10,008 bases of DNA from Treponema sp. (GTDB lineage: Bacteria; Spirochaetota; Spirochaetia; Treponematales; Breznakiellaceae), in NCBI GenBank assembly GCA_031267115.1, contig JAIRZS010000339.1, forward strand, positions 1 to 10,008. Direction: 5' to 3'. Under the pieces are notes generated by a model. The model ran no database searches, was not told where the DNA came from, and saw nothing but the letters and a program-made list of their open reading frames with translations. The first letter of the stretch is position 1. Each line of letters opens with the position of its first letter. Both the position numbers and the translations under genes were made by a program. Shown here piece by piece: positions 7,428 through 10,008 of the stretch.

Positions 7428-8858
7428 TTAAATAACCACCCGGAAAACGCTGCCCCCGCCGTTCCCGCTTTCCGCGCTTATCTCCCCCCCGTGGGCCTTG
7501 ACAATGGCGGCGGCTATGGCAAGGCCGATTCCCGCGCCGCCGCTTTGCCGGTTCCGGGACTTGTCGGAACGGTAGAAGCGTTCAAAGATGCGGGGAAGAT
7601 CGGCGGCGTCTATGCCGGCGCCGGTGTCTGCAAAGCTGACTTCGCATGTCCCTGTATGCGGAGGCGGGCGGCCTGCGTCCAGGGGCCGGCAGCTGAGGGT
7701 AATGCTCCCGGCGCGGGTGTATTTTACCGCGTTGGAAAAGAGGTTGATAAAAACCTGCTTCATGCGGTTGTAATCCGCGGTGACCCGGCAGGATTCAAGA
7801 TCAAGGACAAGCGCTATTCCTTTTTCCCGGGCGGCGGGAAGGAACTGGCCCGAGAGGAGGCGCAGGAGTTTGGCTATGTCAAATTCTTTTTTTTCAAGGA
7901 CAATGTTTTCCCACTCAAGGCTTGTAAGGAGGTTTAAATCTTCCACAAGCCGGGCAAGCCGCAAGATCTCCTCGTGGCAGCTTTCGAGCCGCTCCGCCGT
8001 GGGTTCCCAGACCCCGTCGATCATGGCCTCGATATTCCCCTGGAGGCAGGCAAGGGGCGTCCTCAGTTCGTGGGCGATGTCGGAACTAAGCTGTTTCTGC
8101 CGCCGCTCCCCTTCTTCCAGTTCCATTGCAAGATCGTTAAGGGAGCGGGCAAGTTCGTTAAGTTCTTTTGTTTTATAGTTTTCGCCTATCCTGACGGCGG
8201 GGATCTCCCCGTAAATGCCGCCCGAGTGGGCGCGGGCAATACTGCGGGCCGCCCCGGCGGTCCTGACGATGGGCCGGGCGACGCTTGACGCCAGAAAAAT
8301 CGAGACGGCCACGCTCAGCAGGGTGATCGCGAGGCCCGCGCCGAAGAGCAGCCGGTTCAGGGAACTTAAAAAACGCGATTCAGTTTCGCTGTAAAAAAAG
8401 GGGCCGTAAGTTTCAATGTCAATGGTCCCGGCTGCCCCGCCCAGGTAGGAAACCGGATAGCTCTGAATCTGCAAGGCCCCCTTGAGGCGGTACTGATCTT
8501 CCATCCTGCCGGCTATGGTATCCATAACCATAACGCACTGCTGCATATCGCAGGAACGGGCGTCCCAGACAATATTGTCCCCGGCATCCTTTACGGTTAC
8601 GATGTACCCCTCGTGGACAAAGTGCATCCCTATGGATTCAAGGCTTGTTTGATCAAATTCGCCAATGCCGGGATCGTACAAACCGCCGATAGTCCGCACG
8701 ATCTCCGCGCTCCGCTCCCCGATATTTTCCCGGATAAGGGCGGCGAACATGGCGTCCGTAAAACGGTTAATGATCAGGGTCAGCGCCAGAAGCGTTAAGC
8801 CGATAAATACGGCGTAGGTCAGGCTGAGGCGGTTCTTCAGGCTAATCACGGCGCTCAT
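7428..8858 (-). CDS. Membrane sensor histidine kinase, BaeS/PhoR-like, partner of the upstream regulator
   Basis: A 476-aa two-component sensor kinase. TM1 lies at about 13-31 and TM2 at about 168-192, bounding a roughly 135-residue extracytoplasmic sensor with the segment WDARSCDMQQC (C103, C108). HAMP begins near SSVARPIV (191-198). HisKA has H263 in IAHELRTPLA, followed by HATPase_c with N376 (LFSNAVKYT), DTGAG (411-415) and GGAGIGL (440-446). It has no PAS or receiver domain. All catalytic residues are present. Its start codon overlaps the stop of the response regulator gene (ATGA, 8855-8858), with only a weak GGGGA in front, so the pair is co-transcribed, probably translationally coupled, and very likely a cognate pair. 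The stimulus cannot be read from sequence; this architecture is often used for envelope stress, but that is inference. The length is typical. Confidence 0.93.
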   Translation of the reverse strand: MSAVISLKNRLSLTYAVFIGLTLLALTLIINRFTDAMFAALIRENIGERSAEIVRTIGGLYDPGIGEFDQTSLESIGMHFVHEGYIVTVKDAGDNIVWDARSCDMQQCVMVMDTIAGRMEDQYRLKGALQIQSYPVSYLGGAAGTIDIETYGPFFYSETESRFLSSLNRLLFGAGLAITLLSVAVSIFLASSVARPIVRTAGAARSIARAHSGGIYGEIPAVRIGENYKTKELNELARSLNDLAMELEEGERRQKQLSSDIAHELRTPLACLQGNIEAMIDGVWEPTAERLESCHEEILRLARLVEDLNLLTSLEWENIVLEKKEFDIAKLLRLLSGQFLPAAREKGIALVLDLESCRVTADYNRMKQVFINLFSNAVKYTRAGSITLSCRPLDAGRPPPHTGTCEVSFADTGAGIDAADLPRIFERFYRSDKSRNRQSGGAGIGLAIAAAIVKAHGGEISAESGNGGGSVFRVVI

Positions 8859-9565
8859 TCCCCGGCAAGGCGGTAGCCCATGCCGTATACGGTAACAATG
8901 TACCGGGGCGATTTCGGATCGTCCCCGATTTTCTGCCGGATATTCTTGATATGGGTATCGATTGACCGGTCAAAGCCATCGTAATCATCCCCCTTTATAT
9001 TCCCGATAATCTCGTCCCTGGTAAATATCTTCGAGGGCCGGGACATGAGGAGGGTCATAATTTTGTACTCGTCCCTGGTCAGGGCGATTTCCTGCCCGTC
9101 CCGGCTTATCAGGCGCTTTTCCGTATCCGCCGCCAAATCCCTGTAGACGAGGAATCCGCCGGACATGCCCTTGCCGGAAGAATTCGTCCGCCGCAGGGCC
9201 GCGGCGATCCTTGCCATAAGCTGGCGCGGGCTGAAGGGTTTTGTAACATAATCGTCCGCCCCTATGTTAAGCCCCCGGATTATGCTTTCCTCGTCAACCC
9301 TGGCGGTGATCATTATAATGGGGACCTCCGAAACCGCCCTGACTTTCCGGCATAGTTCCTCCCCGGCAAGATCCGGCAGCATCAAATCGAGCAGTATCAG
9401 GGACACCGGATACCGCGAAGCCATGCTCTCTTCGAAAAGCCTGAGTCCTTCCCTGCCGGTTTTGGCGCAAAGGCCCTGGTACCCGCTTTTCTCAAGGTAG
9501 GACCTGATCAGTTCGAGGATCTTTTCCTCGTCGTCTATCGCCAAAACAACCGGCTTTCCCGTCAT
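8855..9565 (-). CDS. OmpR/PhoB-family response regulator transcription factor
   Basis: A 236-aa cytoplasmic regulator. The receiver domain (about 5-120) has the acidic pair D11/D12, phospho-acceptor D60 (LLDLMLPD), T87 (MITAR) and K109 (VTKPF). A winged-helix DNA-binding domain (about 136-234) carries LTRDEYKIMTLL (162-173), the recognition-helix region DRSIDTHIKNIRQKIG (199-214) and the terminal hairpin TVYGMGYRL. Phosphorylation by the downstream kinase should control its DNA binding. The ATG at 9565 has GGAG six nt upstream, supporting this start. It is the first gene of a two-gene operon. The palindrome at 9594-9610 overlaps its predicted promoter, so autoregulation is plausible. Targets beyond itself are not visible here, and I cannot separate BaeR-, PhoB- or other subfamilies. 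Confidence 0.95.
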   Translation of the reverse strand: MTGKPVVLAIDDEEKILELIRSYLEKSGYQGLCAKTGREGLRLFEESMASRYPVSLILLDLMLPDLAGEELCRKVRAVSEVPIIMITARVDEESIIRGLNIGADDYVTKPFSPRQLMARIAAALRRTNSSGKGMSGGFLVYRDLAADTEKRLISRDGQEIALTRDEYKIMTLLMSRPSKIFTRDEIIGNIKGDDYDGFDRSIDTHIKNIRQKIGDDPKSPRYIVTVYGMGYRLAGE

Positions 9566-9571
9566 AAAAAA

Positions 9572-9575
9572 CTCC
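9572..9575 (-). promoter_or_regulatory. Ribosome binding site of the response regulator gene
   Basis: GGAG on the - strand lies six nt before the ATG at 9565, followed by a T-rich spacer. This normal spacing fixes the start of the regulator. Confidence 0.7.
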
Positions 9576-9592
9576 GTTTCCCGAACAGCCCT

Positions 9593-9622
9593 ATTACAGA
9601 TAATCTGTAACTATTCAGTTTA
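9593..9622 (-). promoter_or_regulatory. Predicted promoter of the two-component operon
   Basis: On the - strand TGTAAT (9598-9593, five of six matches to TATAAT) lies 18 nt downstream of TAAACT (about 9622-9617, three of six matches to TTGACA). Transcription would start near 9586, giving a leader of about 20 nt. The weak -35 fits an activator-dependent promoter. Confidence 0.4.
9594..9610. promoter_or_regulatory. 17-bp palindromic operator candidate
   Basis: TTACAGATAATCTGTAA is a perfect inverted repeat of two 8-nt arms around a central A. It lies 29 bp upstream of the regulator start and overlaps the predicted -10 box. Partial repeats of CTATTACAG and CAGATGTAA-like half sites lie beside it. 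The position suits binding by a dimeric regulator, possibly the operon's own product. Confidence 0.55.
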
Positions 9623-9663
9623 CATCTGGGCCTGTTCCAAAACCCACTTAGGGCAAATTGAGG

Positions 9664-9778
9664 AGGGGGCAGCCGCCCCCTACGGCCGGGCCAAGGTCCC
9701 GGCCTACCCCCACTACAAGGGACCGCAGGTCCCAGGGCTCCGCCCCCGTAACGCCCCCGCCGTGGGGCCTTCGGCCCC
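9664..9778. repeat. Cluster of four GC-rich hairpins
   Basis: In order: AGGGGGC-AGCC-GCCCCCT (9664-9681); GGCCGGG and CCCGGCC around seven nt (9684-9704); GGGACC-GCA-GGTCCC (9719-9733); GGGGCC-TTC-GGCCCC (9764-9778). All stems are perfect. There is no coding potential I trust and no T-tract after any stem. It could be a dispersed REP-like repeat cluster or a structured RNA; repeat is the simpler reading. Confidence 0.65.
9683..9711 (+). repeat. GC-rich 29-nt dispersed repeat, copy 2
   Basis: Exact reverse complement of 7334-7362; it forms the second hairpin of the cluster here. Copies 1 and 2 face each other in inverted orientation around the response regulator/kinase operon, about 2.3 kb apart. 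Confidence 0.85.
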
Positions 9779-10008
9779 CCGGATCCCCCAAAACCGGATG
9801 AATTTCGGGGAATGTTCAAAACATCCTCTATACTGCGGAAAAATTGTGGGGAAATTATGAGGATTCGCCCCTAACTGCCCACGCCCAAACCCAGGTTTTT
9901 CCGCGGCGGCCATTGCCGGGGCGCGATCATTTACGCAGGTTTGCCGGGGGTAATTCATAAAGCCCCGGAACATTCCGCAGAAACGGGGTTTGTTTTCCGG
10001 TATCTTAT
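9779..10008. other. Gene-free stretch at the right edge
   Basis: No convincing coding sequence is found on either strand. The frames that stay open are GC-rich, lack ribosome binding sites and run through the hairpin repeats. Small inverted elements are visible: GGAATGTTC (9809-9817) against GAACATTCC (9968-9976), CTGCGGAA (9833-9840) against TTCCGCAG (9973-9980), and a CCCCG/CGGGG stem (9963-9988). It may be an upstream region of a gene beyond the window or a decayed repeat. Confidence 0.4.

Noticed and set aside
7334..9711. Composite transposon carrying the two-component operon
   Set aside because: No transposase, no target-site duplication and no compositional break; only short inverted repeats support it.
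9857..9874. Five-codon + strand frame after GGGGA, leader-peptide-like
   Set aside because: Too short, with no attenuator structure or downstream gene in the window.
9713..9973. 86-codon - strand frame near the right edge
   Set aside because: Its C-terminal half is the hairpin cluster and no ribosome binding site or family resemblance is seen; a degenerate gene cannot be excluded.

Overview
The window reads as a chromosomal stretch from a GC-rich spirochaete, most likely of the Treponema/Spirochaetaceae group. The best clue is the translation factor, which resembles the second, EF-G2-type paralogue known from spirochaetes (as in Borrelia). A class III cyclase-like protein and two large sensor kinases also fit. 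Genus-level placement is inference. I see no rRNA, tRNA, CRISPR array, transposase or phage gene.

Left part, + strand (2-3543): a two-gene unit. A cyclase-homology protein runs in from the left edge. Its stop codon overlaps the start of an EF-G paralogue (ATGA, 1483-1486), so translation is probably coupled. The cyclase keeps both metal-binding aspartates and the Asn/Arg transition-state pair but has Arg at the usual base-selecting position. The EF-G keeps all GTPase motifs but has diverged domain IV tip loops.

Middle, - strand (3554-6895): one very large membrane hybrid histidine kinase (extracytoplasmic Cache-like sensor, TM, HAMP, PAS, HisKA, HATPase, receiver). It converges on the EF-G gene with 10 bp between them and appears to use a hairpin terminator lying within the EF-G 3' end. 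No separate response regulator or HPt gene is next to it.

Right part, - strand (9565 to 7428): a classical two-component operon. An OmpR/PhoB-type response regulator is followed by its membrane histidine kinase, again with an ATGA overlap. A perfect 17-bp palindrome overlaps the predicted promoter and is a good operator candidate.

The two gene-free stretches, 6896-7427 and 9566-10008, are the least ordinary parts. The first holds the hybrid-kinase promoter, a strong + strand intrinsic terminator with no gene in front of it, a pair of inverted GGGTCAGACCC palindromes, and 17-nt direct repeats with an inverted partial copy. Both stretches carry a GC-rich 29-nt repeat in opposite orientation, so identical inverted copies bracket the two-component operon. 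The second stretch also holds a tight cluster of four hairpins. None of this clearly defines a new system. The best leads are the orphan terminator (possible small RNA), the repeat family around the regulatory operon, and the cyclase/EF-G2 pairing.
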